This document shows, in pieces, positions 16,464-29,066 of a stretch of 64,000 bases of DNA. The DNA is taken from contig NZ_CAJZAR010000037.1 of NCBI RefSeq assembly GCF_914484835.1, positions 295,898-359,897 on the forward strand, in the 5' to 3' direction. The position numbers and the translations under genes were made by a program. The notes beneath the pieces were generated by a model. It ran no database searches, had not been told where the DNA came from, and saw only the letters and a list, made by a program, of their open reading frames with translations. The stretch is from Paraburkholderia tropica (GTDB taxonomy: Bacteria; Pseudomonadota; Gammaproteobacteria; Burkholderiales; Burkholderiaceae). The number at the start of each line of letters is the position of its first letter. The first letter of the stretch is position 1.

Positions 16464-17926
16464 GCGCTTTTCCGTGAGTTGAGACGAAACAAAAGGGAAC
16501 GGACGTAGCCGCGCAGCAACGGCGTCGTGATCACCGACCACGCGCAGTTGGCGAGCGCCAGCACCACGCCCGCGCCGATCGCGACGAGCGCGTCCGGCAC
16601 CCACCACGCAATCGCAAGCGCGGCGGCGAGAAAACTCAGGTGTGCAAACATATCGACGACGATCGCGCGGCTATGAATGCGCGACAGCCACAGCAGCACG
16701 ACGTAATCGAACAGCGAGCGGAACAGCACCGCTGCCGCCGCGCCGGGCAGACCAAATCGGTCGATGCCGAGCCACAGCAAACCCGCGAACAGCGGCAATT
16801 CGATCAGGCCCACGCGCGCGGCCACGGCCGGGTTGTTCTGCGACTGGATCAGAATGCGCGTGACGCCGGCCTGCCCGATCAGCCACACGGCGACGATCAG
16901 GAAACGGCCCACGGGCGCGCCATGTTCGGCAATCACCGGACCGACCCACACGCGCAGAAACGGTTCGAGCACGACGATCGCGCCAATCGCGACGGGCGTG
17001 AAAATCGCGTTGAGAAATTGCAGCGACTGCGCGGCGATCTCGTCGGCGTGTTCGCGGCGCAGCGCGGAAAGACGCGGGAACAGCGTGCGCACGAGCGCGT
17101 TCGGCACCATGTTCAGGCGCGTCACGAGGTTCTGCGGCACCGTGTAATAGGTCACGAAACGCGCGCCCAGGCCCGCGCCGAGCATCATGCGGTCGAGCGA
17201 GTCGGCGACCATCGTCGTGATGCTCGCGACCAGCATCCAGCCGCCGAAATTGAACAGCGCCTTCGAGGTGTCCAGACGCGGACCGAGCACGCGGCGAATG
17301 CCGAGCACGCGCAATGCCGAACGTCCGAGCAGCAGGCCCGCGAACAGGCGCGCCATCACGGCGGCGGCCAGCACGGTTTGCAGATTCGGCGCGATGGCCC
17401 AGGCCGCGCCGAGCGGCAGGAGCTGGAACAGGAAGGTGCCGAGCGTCTGATTCGTGTTGTAGATGCCGAAGCGTTCCGCGCCGTTGATCGCGCCCGCGAA
17501 CACCCACGAAACGTTGGCGATGGGAATCGCCACCGCGAGCCACGGCAGCGCGAGATAGACCTCATGGCGCAGTTCGGGCGTGACGTGCGTGAAGTACGCG
17601 GTGTAGAACGCGCCGCCCGAATAGATCAGCAGGCCGCCGATCGCACCCGTGATGAAGTTGAGCCAGAAGGCGCTCCAGAACACGCGCTCGCAGGCGTCGG
17701 CGTCCTTCGACGCGTAGGCCTTCGAGATCTGGTTCTGCGCGGCCATGCTCATGCCCAGATCGAGCACGCTGAAATAGCCGATCAGCGTCCACACGAGCGC
17801 GATCACGCCGTAGCGTTCGACGCCGAGCATCTTGATGTACGAGGGCACCGTGACGAGCGACACGAAGGTCGGCAGAATGAGCCCGAACAGGTTGATCGCA
17901 ACGTTGCGCAGAATGCCTTTATCCAT
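16460..17926 (-). CDS. bceQ: Wzx-type polysaccharide repeat-unit flippase
   Basis: The product has 488 residues with about 12-14 hydrophobic segments and opens NVAINLFGLILPTFVSLVTVPSYIKMLG, the classic N-terminus of the MATE/Wzx polysaccharide flippase superfamily. It should move the undecaprenyl-linked repeat unit across the inner membrane for the Wzy polymerase (BceI). It starts 39 bases after the propeller gene and overlaps bceR by four bases, so the three genes form one transcript. No unusual features. Confidence 0.92.
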   Translation of the reverse strand: MDKGILRNVAINLFGLILPTFVSLVTVPSYIKMLGVERYGVIALVWTLIGYFSVLDLGMSMAAQNQISKAYASKDADACERVFWSAFWLNFITGAIGGLLIYSGGAFYTAYFTHVTPELRHEVYLALPWLAVAIPIANVSWVFAGAINGAERFGIYNTNQTLGTFLFQLLPLGAAWAIAPNLQTVLAAAVMARLFAGLLLGRSALRVLGIRRVLGPRLDTSKALFNFGGWMLVASITTMVADSLDRMMLGAGLGARFVTYYTVPQNLVTRLNMVPNALVRTLFPRLSALRREHADEIAAQSLQFLNAIFTPVAIGAIVVLEPFLRVWVGPVIAEHGAPVGRFLIVAVWLIGQAGVTRILIQSQNNPAVAARVGLIELPLFAGLLWLGIDRFGLPGAAAAVLFRSLFDYVVLLWLSRIHSRAIVVDMFAHLSFLAAALAIAWWVPDALVAIGAGVVLALANCAWSVITTPLLRGYVRSLLFRLNSRKSA

Positions 17927-17965
17927 AGATTGTCCAGTAGCGTGGCGAGGCGGCGGGCGCGCGCA

Positions 17966-20182
17966 TCAAGCCGGTTTCCAGCGGTACATGAGCACCTTGC
18001 CGCGTGCATCCTCTTCCACGAAGATCAGGTATTCGCCGTTCGGCTGGCGATGCGCCGTGATGCCGAAGGGCACATCGACCCAGCCCGACGCATTGCCCAC
18101 TTCCGCGCCGGGGCCGAAGGTGCCGATCTCCTTCGCGCTCGTCTTGTCGAACACGTGGACGTTGCCCGCGGGCTCGACCACGAAGATGTATTGCCCTTCC
18201 ACGGTCAGGCCCGCGGGCGTGACGGGCGGCTTCGCCTTCGGGTCCCACGGCAGGCGCAGCACGTAGCGCTGCTCGGGCTGGCCGGTCGACCATTTGTCGT
18301 AGCGCACCAGCACGCGGCCCGCTTCCTTCCAGAAGCCCGGATCGTGCGGCGCGTCGGCGGTGTAGCCGGTCACGTAGAGCGTGTCGGTTTCCGGTTCGTA
18401 AATCGCGCGATGCACCTCGGTAAACGGCGCGGGAATCGCGTACTTGTCGAGCTTGTCGTACGAGTAGATCGGATTGCCCTTCGCATCGAGGCCGCCGAAA
18501 CGGAAGCGCCAGATGCCCTTCTCGTCGCGCGCGCGCCAGATGTCGCCGCGCGTGTCGATCCACCAGCCCCAGCCGCCGCCGAGTTTTTCGCGGCCCGGAT
18601 TGCGCGTGTATTCGTCGGTGTCGAATGCGCCGTTGCCGTTGGTGTCGCGCCAGATCCAGTCGCCGCCCGGCGGCGCGTTCGGCACGTGCAGCACGGGACG
18701 CTCGCGGCCCGCGATGAAGCCCGAAGGAATCGCGGTCTCGCCCTGGTGTTGCGGATCGAAGCGATAGATCTTCAGGTGATCCGCATACATGTCAGTCAGG
18801 TACAGGAACGTGTGGCCGTTGAGCTGGCGCGCCGTGGGCAAGCCGGGCCACTGATCCGTGTGGAAAACCGGATCGTCTGGATACCTGAATCGATTAGACA
18901 GGAACCCTACATATTTCGAGTCCTGCCCCGGCGGCTTCGACAGATCGAGTTCGAAACGCTTGTTGCCGGTGTAGACGCTGTTGGGCCGCGCCGGGTCCAT
19001 CCACGCGCCGTCGACGAACAGCAGCCCTTCCACGTACCACTGGCGCTTGCCGTCGGGCGCGTAGCTTTCGAGCGTCGCGCCCAGACCCGCGCCGATCGTG
19101 TCGTGCTTCGGGCCGATGCCGTTGGTCGAGACGTAGATGTTGCCCTTCGCGTCCGTGCCCACGCCCGTGAGTCCGTTGAAGCGGCCAGGGCCGGGGCGTC
19201 CCGCGACGCCCGAGAAGATGCCGCCGCGCTCGCCGAGCGTGCCGCTCGCCGTGTAGCGCTTGCCGCCGCCTTCGCGCGCGTAGATCAGGATCTGCTGGCG
19301 CGGGCCGTTGTCGGCGACCAGAATGCGTTGCGACGGGTCCACGGCCAGATCGACGGCCTGCGTATCGGCGGGCAGTTCGAGCGTGTCGCCGAGCAGCTTG
19401 CCGTCCGGCGAATAATGCGCGACGCGCGGCGCGCGATCGTCCACGGTGCCGGTCAGCACCCAGAGCGAACCGTCGGCGGCCAGCGCGATGCGGCCCGGCT
19501 CGTGCACGTCGAATTGCGATTTACGCTGCATCGAATTCGCGTCGTACACCTCGATGCGGTTCATCGACGTATTGCTCACATAGAGCAGCGCATCGGTGGC
19601 CGCGAGACCGCCCACATCGGCATGCTGGCCCGTGGGCACATCGGCGATCTTCAGGAAGGCGCTGGCGAGCTGCGCATGCGGATTGAGCGGCTGTGGCGAG
19701 GCCTGGAACGCAGCAGCGCGCTTCGGCTCATCGAGCGGACGGCGCGTGATGCCGAACCACTGGCGGCCCTTGTCGGGCCACACGCCGCCCCCTACGAGAT
19801 GGCCCTTTTCGTTGCCCACGCCCACGGCCGCATACAAATAGCGATGATTGAGCGCCACGGCGTTGCCGCCCTGCCCGCCCCAACCGTGCGTGCCACCCGC
19901 GAAGCCGAGCGACTTGCCGTCCTGGTAGGCGCTGATCTCGCCGCCGCTTTCGTCCCACGGTGCGTTCGTGAAGACCTTGCCTTCGGGCGTCACCGCGATC
20001 GCGGTGATATTGATCTGCGTCCACGTCCCCTGGCCATAGCCGAAGGTATTGCCGATCCACGAGGTCGTCACGTTCAGTTGTGGCGCGGCGAGCGTCTGCA
20101 CCGACGAGGTACAGACGAACGCGCTCAAAGCGGCCAGCGCCAGCGCCCTGCGCATGCGGCGGTCGGGAATCGGAAACGGCAA
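17966..20182 (-). CDS. Secreted beta-propeller protein of the exopolysaccharide locus (bceP position)
   Basis: A large exported protein of about 738 residues. Repeated segments of the NHL/six-bladed-propeller kind are visible, for example GLAATDALLYVSNTS, AVDLAVDPSQRILVADNG, GVGTDAKGNIYVSTNG and GLTVEGQYIFVVEPAGNV. Near residue 511 it has DTNGNGAFDTDEY, which reads as an EF-hand type calcium loop. The signal peptide is DRRMRRALALAALSAF... ending near TLAAP. I chose the TTG at 20182 because GGAGG lies 7 bases upstream; in-frame ATGs at 20233, 20224 and 20155 have no such site. It leads the operon with flippase and bceR and sits where bceP lies in cepacian clusters. It could bind, cleave or modify the polymer outside the inner membrane; no catalytic motif was identified. 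Confidence 0.75.
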   Translation of the reverse strand: MPFPIPDRRMRRALALAALSAFVCTSSVQTLAAPQLNVTTSWIGNTFGYGQGTWTQINITAIAVTPEGKVFTNAPWDESGGEISAYQDGKSLGFAGGTHGWGGQGGNAVALNHRYLYAAVGVGNEKGHLVGGGVWPDKGRQWFGITRRPLDEPKRAAAFQASPQPLNPHAQLASAFLKIADVPTGQHADVGGLAATDALLYVSNTSMNRIEVYDANSMQRKSQFDVHEPGRIALAADGSLWVLTGTVDDRAPRVAHYSPDGKLLGDTLELPADTQAVDLAVDPSQRILVADNGPRQQILIYAREGGGKRYTASGTLGERGGIFSGVAGRPGPGRFNGLTGVGTDAKGNIYVSTNGIGPKHDTIGAGLGATLESYAPDGKRQWYVEGLLFVDGAWMDPARPNSVYTGNKRFELDLSKPPGQDSKYVGFLSNRFRYPDDPVFHTDQWPGLPTARQLNGHTFLYLTDMYADHLKIYRFDPQHQGETAIPSGFIAGRERPVLHVPNAPPGGDWIWRDTNGNGAFDTDEYTRNPGREKLGGGWGWWIDTRGDIWRARDEKGIWRFRFGGLDAKGNPIYSYDKLDKYAIPAPFTEVHRAIYEPETDTLYVTGYTADAPHDPGFWKEAGRVLVRYDKWSTGQPEQRYVLRLPWDPKAKPPVTPAGLTVEGQYIFVVEPAGNVHVFDKTSAKEIGTFGPGAEVGNASGWVDVPFGITAHRQPNGEYLIFVEEDARGKVLMYRWKPA

Positions 20183-20548
20183 GGCAATTCCTCCGGTCAG
20201 AATACGGCGATTCCGCTGGATCATGCCGTACATTCACGGAGAAAAATCCCCCCACAAAAAGCGAAAATAATTCAAAAAAATTCAATCAAAGCCGGCACCC
20301 GTTTTTGCTCTGCGAAATAAATCCGCGCGCGCCGCGCCAAGCCATGCCGCATGGGCGATCAGCAAGTTTTTCCCGATTTCGCAAAGGCCGCTTTGGCACG
20401 TGCCGACTCATATTTACCGATCTAAATCGGTTTTCATTTTAAAAATCGGCCCATCAATATATTTCGGCTTTTTGACCATTTAATTCTTTCTAGAATGATC
20501 CGGACTGTGCACGTAAAACTGTGCACGCATGAAACCACCGGATCGCCG
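20183..20548. promoter_or_regulatory. AT-rich divergent promoter region, bceP / bceO
   Basis: This 365-base divergent spacer between two exopolysaccharide operons is much richer in A and T than its surroundings (about 20240-20490). It contains the inverted repeat ACCGAT-CTAA-ATCGGT at 20416-20431, a possible operator or short terminator. Such AT-rich islands are typical H-NS-type targets (inference). Confidence 0.55.
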
Positions 20549-23665
<3,117 letters not shown>

Positions 23666-23722
23666 GGCACACGCCTGCGCGGTTTATTCCACGTCCGCTT
23701 TATTCAACTTCGTTGCTGCAAA

Positions 23723-23750
23723 AAACTGCCGCTCATTCGAGCGGCAGTTT
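23723..23750. terminator. Bidirectional terminator between bceM and bceK
   Basis: An 11-bp perfect stem (AAACTGCCGCT/AGCGGCAGTTT) with a 6-base loop. The plus strand has TTTCGTTTC after it and the minus strand runs into TTTTT, so it can stop both convergent operons. Confidence 0.85.
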
Positions 23751-23773
23751 CGTTTCTACGCTTCAATCCGCAT

Positions 23774-24934
23774 TCAATGCGCCGCCGCAATCGCTTCGGC
23801 GTAAACATCGGCCACGCGCTTCGCGATTACCGCATTGTCGAAATGCTCGCGCGCGTAGGTCTTGCACGCGTGCTCGTCAGGCATCTTGATGCGGCCGGAC
23901 AGCGCGCCGTCGATACCTTCGGCAATCGCATCCGCGCCTGTCGAGGGCAGCACGAGATCCTGCGAAAGACCCGCCACCGCTTCGGGCAAACCGCCGACCG
24001 GCGTCACCAGCACGGGCGTACCCGCCGACAGCGATTCCACCGTGATCAGGCCGAAGCCTTCGAGCGCGACCGTCGGCACCACGCTCAGCGTCGCGGCGCG
24101 ATAGAGCGAAGGCAGATGCGCGTCGGGCACGAAACCGAGCAGCTTGACGTTGTCGGTCAGACCGGCGGCATCGATACGCTGCTGTAGTTCGGACTCCAGA
24201 CGGCCACGGCCCGCGATCAGCAGCAGCACGTCGGGATGACGCTGCTTGACCTGCTTGATCGCGCCGATCAGATCTTCGAGACCCATGCGGCGCACGAGAC
24301 GGCGCACGGCCAGCACGATCGGACGGTTCTGCGGCAGTTGCAGGCGCAGACGCGCCTCGCCTTGCGAGCAGGCCGGATCGAAATGCGCGGTATCCACGCA
24401 GCCCGGCACGATGCGCACGCGCTCGGGCGAAATCGCATAACGCTTCGTGAGGATGTCGCCGAACGCCTTCGACAAAACGATCAGACGCGACGAGCGCTCG
24501 TACACCGACTGCTCCAGCGAATGCTTGATGCGCTGGCTCAGCGAGGCCGCGCCTTCGACGAAGCTCTCGTCGGCCCACGGTCCCTGAAAATGCGAGACCT
24601 GCGGAATGCCGCGCGTGACGTCGAGGCCGGGGAACGTGTAGAGCGCGAAGTGCGAGGAGATCACGTCCGGGCGTTCGCGGCGCACCTCGCGGCGCAGCGC
24701 GCGGCGCGCGTCCATCAAGCGGAACGGCAAGGCGCGCGCGGCCGAGCCGAAGCCCTGGATCGCGCCGCCGCTGTCTTCGGCGACCTTGGGCGAGCCGGCC
24801 ACCACGCCGCGCACCTTCACGCCCGCGCCGGGCAGCGCGCCCACCAGCGAGTAATACATGCGGTCGAGGCCGCCCGCACGTTCCGGGAACCAGTGCATGC
24901 CGATCTGTAGCGAATGGATGGAATGTTTCGTCAT
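23774..24934 (-). CDS. bceK: Glycosyltransferase family 4
   Basis: The product has 386 residues. HSLQIGMHWFPERAGGLDRMYYSLV is the acceptor-side glycine loop, and EGFGLITVESLSAGTPVLV is the E-x7-E nucleotide-sugar motif of GT4 (retaining) enzymes. It is the last gene of the ten-gene minus-strand operon that starts with bceB and follows bceJ after a 54-base gap. It should act at the cytoplasmic face on the lipid-linked cepacian-type repeat. Which sugar it adds is not evident; mannose, galactose, rhamnose and glucuronate are all required by the locus. Confidence 0.92.
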   Translation of the reverse strand: MTKHSIHSLQIGMHWFPERAGGLDRMYYSLVGALPGAGVKVRGVVAGSPKVAEDSGGAIQGFGSAARALPFRLMDARRALRREVRRERPDVISSHFALYTFPGLDVTRGIPQVSHFQGPWADESFVEGAASLSQRIKHSLEQSVYERSSRLIVLSKAFGDILTKRYAISPERVRIVPGCVDTAHFDPACSQGEARLRLQLPQNRPIVLAVRRLVRRMGLEDLIGAIKQVKQRHPDVLLLIAGRGRLESELQQRIDAAGLTDNVKLLGFVPDAHLPSLYRAATLSVVPTVALEGFGLITVESLSAGTPVLVTPVGGLPEAVAGLSQDLVLPSTGADAIAEGIDGALSGRIKMPDEHACKTYAREHFDNAVIAKRVADVYAEAIAAAH

Positions 24935-24988
24935 CGCATGTCCTTGTTATGGCCGTCTGTGCCGTTGAATTGGCGTTGAATCGTGAGT

Positions 24989-26212
24989 TCAGGGAGTGTC
25001 CGCGCGTTGCAGCGTCTGGCCGCCGGGCAGCGTCGCCGCTGCCGCAAAGGCCCGTTCGCCGCCGCGCGCGGCTTCGTTGGCGTCGCCGGCCAGTTGCCGG
25101 TAGAGCGCGATGTACTGTGCCGCCATGCGCGCCCAGCCGAAGCTGCACGCGAGTTCCGCCGCGGCCTCGCCCATCGCGAGGCGGCGCGGCGTGTCGTCGT
25201 CGAGTTGCTGGATCGCGTTCGCGAGCGCCGCTGCGTCGTCGGGATCTTCGAGCACGATGCCGCAGTCGGGCGTGATGATTTCCGCGCCGCCCGCCGTGCG
25301 CGCCGTGACCACCGGCAGGCCCGACGCCATCGCTTCGAGCAGCGAGAGCGACATGGCTTCGTAGCGCGAAGGAAATACATAGGCGTCGACGCTGCGCATC
25401 AGCATCGGCATTTCGCGCACGAGCCCGAGAAAATGCACGCGCGATTCGATGCCGAGCTTGCGCGCCATCTCGGGATACGGGCTGCCCGGCAGATAACCGG
25501 CCACCGCGATATGCACGTGCTCGGGCAATTGCTTGAGCGCTTCGAGCACGGTGCCGAGGTTCTTGCGCGGCGTGCGCAGATCGCCCACGAACAGCAGCAG
25601 GAACTTGTCGACGGGCAGCTTGAAATGCGAACGGTCCGCGCTCGCGCCCGAGAAGCCGCGCGTATCCACGCCGTTGTAGATCACGTCGAGGCGTTCGACC
25701 GGATCGCCGCCGCACGCGCGGATTTCATCGGCGACCTTGCGCGAGACCGCGGCGATCACGCGCGAGCGACGGTAGGCCCAGCGTTCGAGCACCGCGTTCA
25801 CGCGCGTATAGACGAACTGATACGCCGACCACGCGCCGCGCGTGAGACCGAACGGGTAATACTTGCTGCGCGCCCAGCCGCCGTGCACGAAGTGCGCGGT
25901 GTTCACATCGGCGTGCGCCCACGTGATGAAGCCGTTCACGTGCAGCACGTCGTAGTCGCGGCGATGGCGGCGCAGCCACCATGCGCTTTTCAGCGCGAAC
26001 ACCTGCTGGCGCAGCAGATTGGTCGGCCACAGGCGCGAGGGCTGCACGGGCACCCACGTCACCTTCGGATGTTCGAGCAGTTCGGGCGCGACGTGCCGGG
26101 CCACCAGCGTGACCTCGAAGCCCTCGTCGAGCGCCGCGCGCGCGATCTCATGGTTGACGCGCCCCTGGCCGTCGTTGTGGCGCACTACGTGCGTGACGAT
26201 TGCGACTCTCAA
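24989..26212 (-). CDS. bceJ: Glycosyltransferase family 4 (TTG start)
   Basis: The product has 407 residues and begins RVAIVTHVVRHNDGQGRVNHEI, a standard GT4 opening, so the start is fixed at a TTG codon at 26212. That TTG overlaps the TGA of the polymerase gene by four bases (TTGA), which indicates translational coupling. The donor-site motif is EAMSLSLLEAMASGLPVVTA. It is one of four single-domain glycosyltransferases in the operon. The sugar is not determined. Confidence 0.92.
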   Translation of the reverse strand: MRVAIVTHVVRHNDGQGRVNHEIARAALDEGFEVTLVARHVAPELLEHPKVTWVPVQPSRLWPTNLLRQQVFALKSAWWLRRHRRDYDVLHVNGFITWAHADVNTAHFVHGGWARSKYYPFGLTRGAWSAYQFVYTRVNAVLERWAYRRSRVIAAVSRKVADEIRACGGDPVERLDVIYNGVDTRGFSGASADRSHFKLPVDKFLLLFVGDLRTPRKNLGTVLEALKQLPEHVHIAVAGYLPGSPYPEMARKLGIESRVHFLGLVREMPMLMRSVDAYVFPSRYEAMSLSLLEAMASGLPVVTARTAGGAEIITPDCGIVLEDPDDAAALANAIQQLDDDTPRRLAMGEAAAELACSFGWARMAAQYIALYRQLAGDANEAARGGERAFAAAATLPGGQTLQRADTP

Positions 26213-27798
26213 TCGGAGATCTCCGTAACAGGGGTAACAACAGGCGTGGCGCGCGAGGCCAGACGGTTCAGCCTCGTCCAGTGCCCCGCGCTGAGAATGG
26301 AAAACACGCTCGAAAACAGCAGCAGACCGCCCGTGCCGACCAGCGAGTTGGTGAACACGAGCATCGCGAAGATCGAGATCATCAGGCTCATGCAGGCGCA
26401 GACGTAGCGGTCTTCGGACAGCCGCAGCGCGATGCGCAGCGCGCGCACCATCAGCCAGATCACGCCCGACATGTAGAGCAGCGTGCCGGGCCAGCCGAGC
26501 ACGAACGGAATGTTCATCACGCCGCTATCGAAGCTGCCGTACTGGCCGAGCTGGCCGTTGCTGCTGGAGAGCTTCGTCGAAGCGCCGGTGGAGCCGAAGC
26601 CCTCGCCCGACACATCGGTGAACGCCTTCTTCGCGAAGTCGGCGTAGAACTGGTTACGCGCTTCGTAACTCTGGTCGTCGCTGAGATTGACGAGCGAGTT
26701 CAGGCGCTGCTGCATGCGGTCGGCAACCGGGCCGAAGGTCAGCAGCGGCACGCACACGCCCGCGAGCACCAGCGCGCTCACGATGATGCGGATGCGCACC
26801 TTGTTGCTCGACTTCATCAGCTGGATCACCATGGCGATGGCCCAGCCGCCCCACGTCGAGCGCACCAGCGAGAGCGCGAACGAGAAGAAGCCGAAGGCCG
26901 CCGCGACCCAGCGCACGCGATGCTTCGCGGCCATCACGAGCACCATCGCGCCCATCATCGCGAACGCGAACGGACCCGACGAATTCATCGTGCTGAACAC
27001 GCGCACGCCGAGCGGCACGGGGTCGCCCTGCGAGTTCATGTCCGAGCCGATCATCCACATCGCGTCCCACGGCGGCATGATGAAGAACTGCACGAGGCCG
27101 TACGCGCCCATCACGAACATGCCCCAGATGAAGGTGTTGATGATGGTGTCGCGCGCGTCGGGATACTGGCGCGTGAGCACCATGATGTGAAAGCCGATCA
27201 GCAGCGGATAGACCCAGTTTGCAAGGTCGTAGACGGCCGCTGCGGGGCCGCTCGCGACCACGCCCACCGCGAACCCATAGGCGATGCCGAGCAGCGCCAG
27301 CAGCAGCGGCAGGCCGCGCCGCTGCGCGAGGATCGGGTAATAGCGGATCAGCGAAATGCCGCTGATCATCGTGACCGCGAGCGGCGCGACCTGAATCAGG
27401 CTCGTGGGCGTGAAGCCGCCCTTGCCGTAGTCCGCGAGACGGCGCACTTCGGGGCTCAGGAACCACAGCCACCACATGAAGCCGATGTAGCGCACCGGAT
27501 TCACGAAATAGAGCCAGAAACCCACGCCGATGGCGAGCACCGGAAACGCGAGCGTGAGCACCGTGCCCTGATGCGCGAGGATCAGCAGCGCGGTGAAGGT
27601 CCACAGCGCGATGACGGGCAGCGTATCGCGGCTCATCGCGCGGCGCAGGCCCGAGCGGCGCGCCGGTTCCGCAGGCGCGCGCGCGGACGCACCGGGGAAG
27701 TTCGGCGGCGGATTCGGCGGGAAATTCGGTGGGAAATTCGGCGGCCGGTTCGGCGGCAGATTCGGCGAGCGCGGAGCCGGATAGGAAGGCACACGCAT
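26209..27798 (-). CDS. bceI: Wzy-type exopolysaccharide polymerase with Pro/Asn-rich N-terminal repeat
   Basis: A 529-residue membrane protein with about 11-12 hydrophobic segments. It has a large periplasmic loop of the O-antigen ligase/polymerase type (around SDDQSYEARNQFYADFAKKAF), as expected for Wzy proteins that join repeat units in the periplasm. It begins two bases after bceH ends. Unusual is residues 12-35, a run of PPNF/PPNL/PPNR-type tetrapeptides encoded by 12-bp repeats (27694-27765). This stretch precedes the first membrane helix and should be cytoplasmic. If translation instead began at Met55 (27636), the repeat would be excluded, but the tight spacing to bceH favours the long form. 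Confidence 0.88.
   Translation of the reverse strand: MRVPSYPAPRSPNLPPNRPPNFPPNFPPNPPPNFPGASARAPAEPARRSGLRRAMSRDTLPVIALWTFTALLILAHQGTVLTLAFPVLAIGVGFWLYFVNPVRYIGFMWWLWFLSPEVRRLADYGKGGFTPTSLIQVAPLAVTMISGISLIRYYPILAQRRGLPLLLALLGIAYGFAVGVVASGPAAAVYDLANWVYPLLIGFHIMVLTRQYPDARDTIINTFIWGMFVMGAYGLVQFFIMPPWDAMWMIGSDMNSQGDPVPLGVRVFSTMNSSGPFAFAMMGAMVLVMAAKHRVRWVAAAFGFFSFALSLVRSTWGGWAIAMVIQLMKSSNKVRIRIIVSALVLAGVCVPLLTFGPVADRMQQRLNSLVNLSDDQSYEARNQFYADFAKKAFTDVSGEGFGSTGASTKLSSSNGQLGQYGSFDSGVMNIPFVLGWPGTLLYMSGVIWLMVRALRIALRLSEDRYVCACMSLMISIFAMLVFTNSLVGTGGLLLFSSVFSILSAGHWTRLNRLASRATPVVTPVTEISD
27694..27765 (-). repeat. 12-bp coding repeat (PPNF units) in the polymerase gene
   Basis: In-frame 12-base units encode six tetrapeptides of the pattern P-N-x-P. 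Unit length is a multiple of three, so slippage would lengthen or shorten the tail without breaking the frame. Confidence 0.75.
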
Positions 27799-27800
27799 GC

Positions 27801-28967
27801 TTACATCCCGCGCGGCATCTGGCCGGCCGCATGGCCGCCATTCGCGCCGTTCACCGCATCCGCGCGGCTCGCCTGCGCCGTACGAGGATCGCGCTCGCGC
27901 AGCATGTCGCGCGTGAGCTGCGCGTGCTGGCGCGCGAAGTTCTCGGTCGTCAGGTCGCGCGTCTGCAACTGCTCGCAGGCCTCGCGCGCCTGCGCCAGCG
28001 CGCGCGCGGGATCGTCCACGAGGGCGTTCACGGCGTCGCGCAACTGCTGCGTGTTGAAGGGCTCGACGTAGTACGCGGCCTTTTCGTCGAAATAATCTTC
28101 GAGCGCGCCCACTTTCGTCACGATCATCGGCTTGCCGAGCGCCGCCGCTTCGAGCATCACCGTGATGCCCGAGGCGTGCGTGTTCGGACGCAGCGGCACG
28201 ACGATGATATCGGCCCAGTCATAGAGCGCGTGCTGCTGCTGAAGGCCCGAGACGCTCACGATTTCCACATTCGGCGCGCGCACTTCGGCCGGTATGCGGC
28301 GGCGCGTGGCGATGCGCACCTGATAGCGCGCGTCGTTGCCGAGCGCGGCAGCGAGCGTGGTCCAGTCGCGGTCGCGATCGTTGCCGATGCCCGCGATACG
28401 CACGGGCGTATTCGGCTTCCAGTGCGACGGCGGACACAGCGGAAAGTCCTGCGTGTTGAGGCCGTACAGCACATGACGCGCGTCGCGGCCGAAGAAGTCG
28501 CCGCACAGCGCCGCGTTCTCGCTCGCGAGCGTGGTCAGCAGATCGGCGCGCTTGAGCAGACGCTTGTACGCGGCGCGGCGCAGCGCGCCATAACCGGGCC
28601 AGCGGTCGAGCAGCCACACGCTTTGCGCGAGCAGCAGCGGACGCGCGCCGCCCTTCTTCGCGTACATCAGCAGCACGGCGGCGACGGCCAGATGCTCCTG
28701 CTCGGTGTGCGTCCAGATCACGTCCGAGTCGAGAATCGCGCGGCGGTTGCGCCACGCGTGCACGAAGTCGAAACCGAGCGCGGCCTTCAGCGCGCGGCGC
28801 GCGAAACGCACGGGCGTGCCTTCGCGCGCATCCTCTGCATAGTTGAGAGCGAATTCCGCGGATTCCGCGTGATGGTAGCCGTAGAGGCAGCCGATATTCT
28901 CGCCCTTTCGGTAGCGGCGCGGATCGGCGCCATAAAACAGGTGCACGTGGACTTGGGTACCGCTCAT
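27801..28967 (-). CDS. bceH: Glycosyltransferase (GT4/GT1-like)
   Basis: The start at 28967 is preceded by ACGGAGGACCCCGA; a longer in-frame form from 29042 lacks a site. The 388-residue product begins VHVHLFYGADPRRYRKGENIG. Its C-terminal donor region reads HASGITVMLEAAALGKPMIVT, a GT4-like motif. DSDVIWTHTEQEHLA near residue 75-85 is the acceptor-side domain. It lies in the bce operon between bceG and bceI. The sugar is not determined. The tail (last ~30 residues) is rich in Ala, Gly, Asn and charged residues and is probably flexible. Confidence 0.88.
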   Translation of the reverse strand: MSGTQVHVHLFYGADPRRYRKGENIGCLYGYHHAESAEFALNYAEDAREGTPVRFARRALKAALGFDFVHAWRNRRAILDSDVIWTHTEQEHLAVAAVLLMYAKKGGARPLLLAQSVWLLDRWPGYGALRRAAYKRLLKRADLLTTLASENAALCGDFFGRDARHVLYGLNTQDFPLCPPSHWKPNTPVRIAGIGNDRDRDWTTLAAALGNDARYQVRIATRRRIPAEVRAPNVEIVSVSGLQQQHALYDWADIIVVPLRPNTHASGITVMLEAAALGKPMIVTKVGALEDYFDEKAAYYVEPFNTQQLRDAVNALVDDPARALAQAREACEQLQTRDLTTENFARQHAQLTRDMLRERDPRTAQASRADAVNGANGGHAAGQMPRGM

Positions 28968-29066
28968 TCGGGGTCCTCCGTAAATTCGATTGCGGGCGTG
29001 CGGACAAATCGGCGCTTCAATGCCGATGCGCGAAAACCGCACGCCGCGAAGCGCGTGTTGGGCGTC

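Noticed and set aside
16640..20320. Open frame of about 1,200 codons on the plus strand
   Set aside because: It lies opposite the flippase and propeller genes and shows the same Arg/His-rich composition without any domain.
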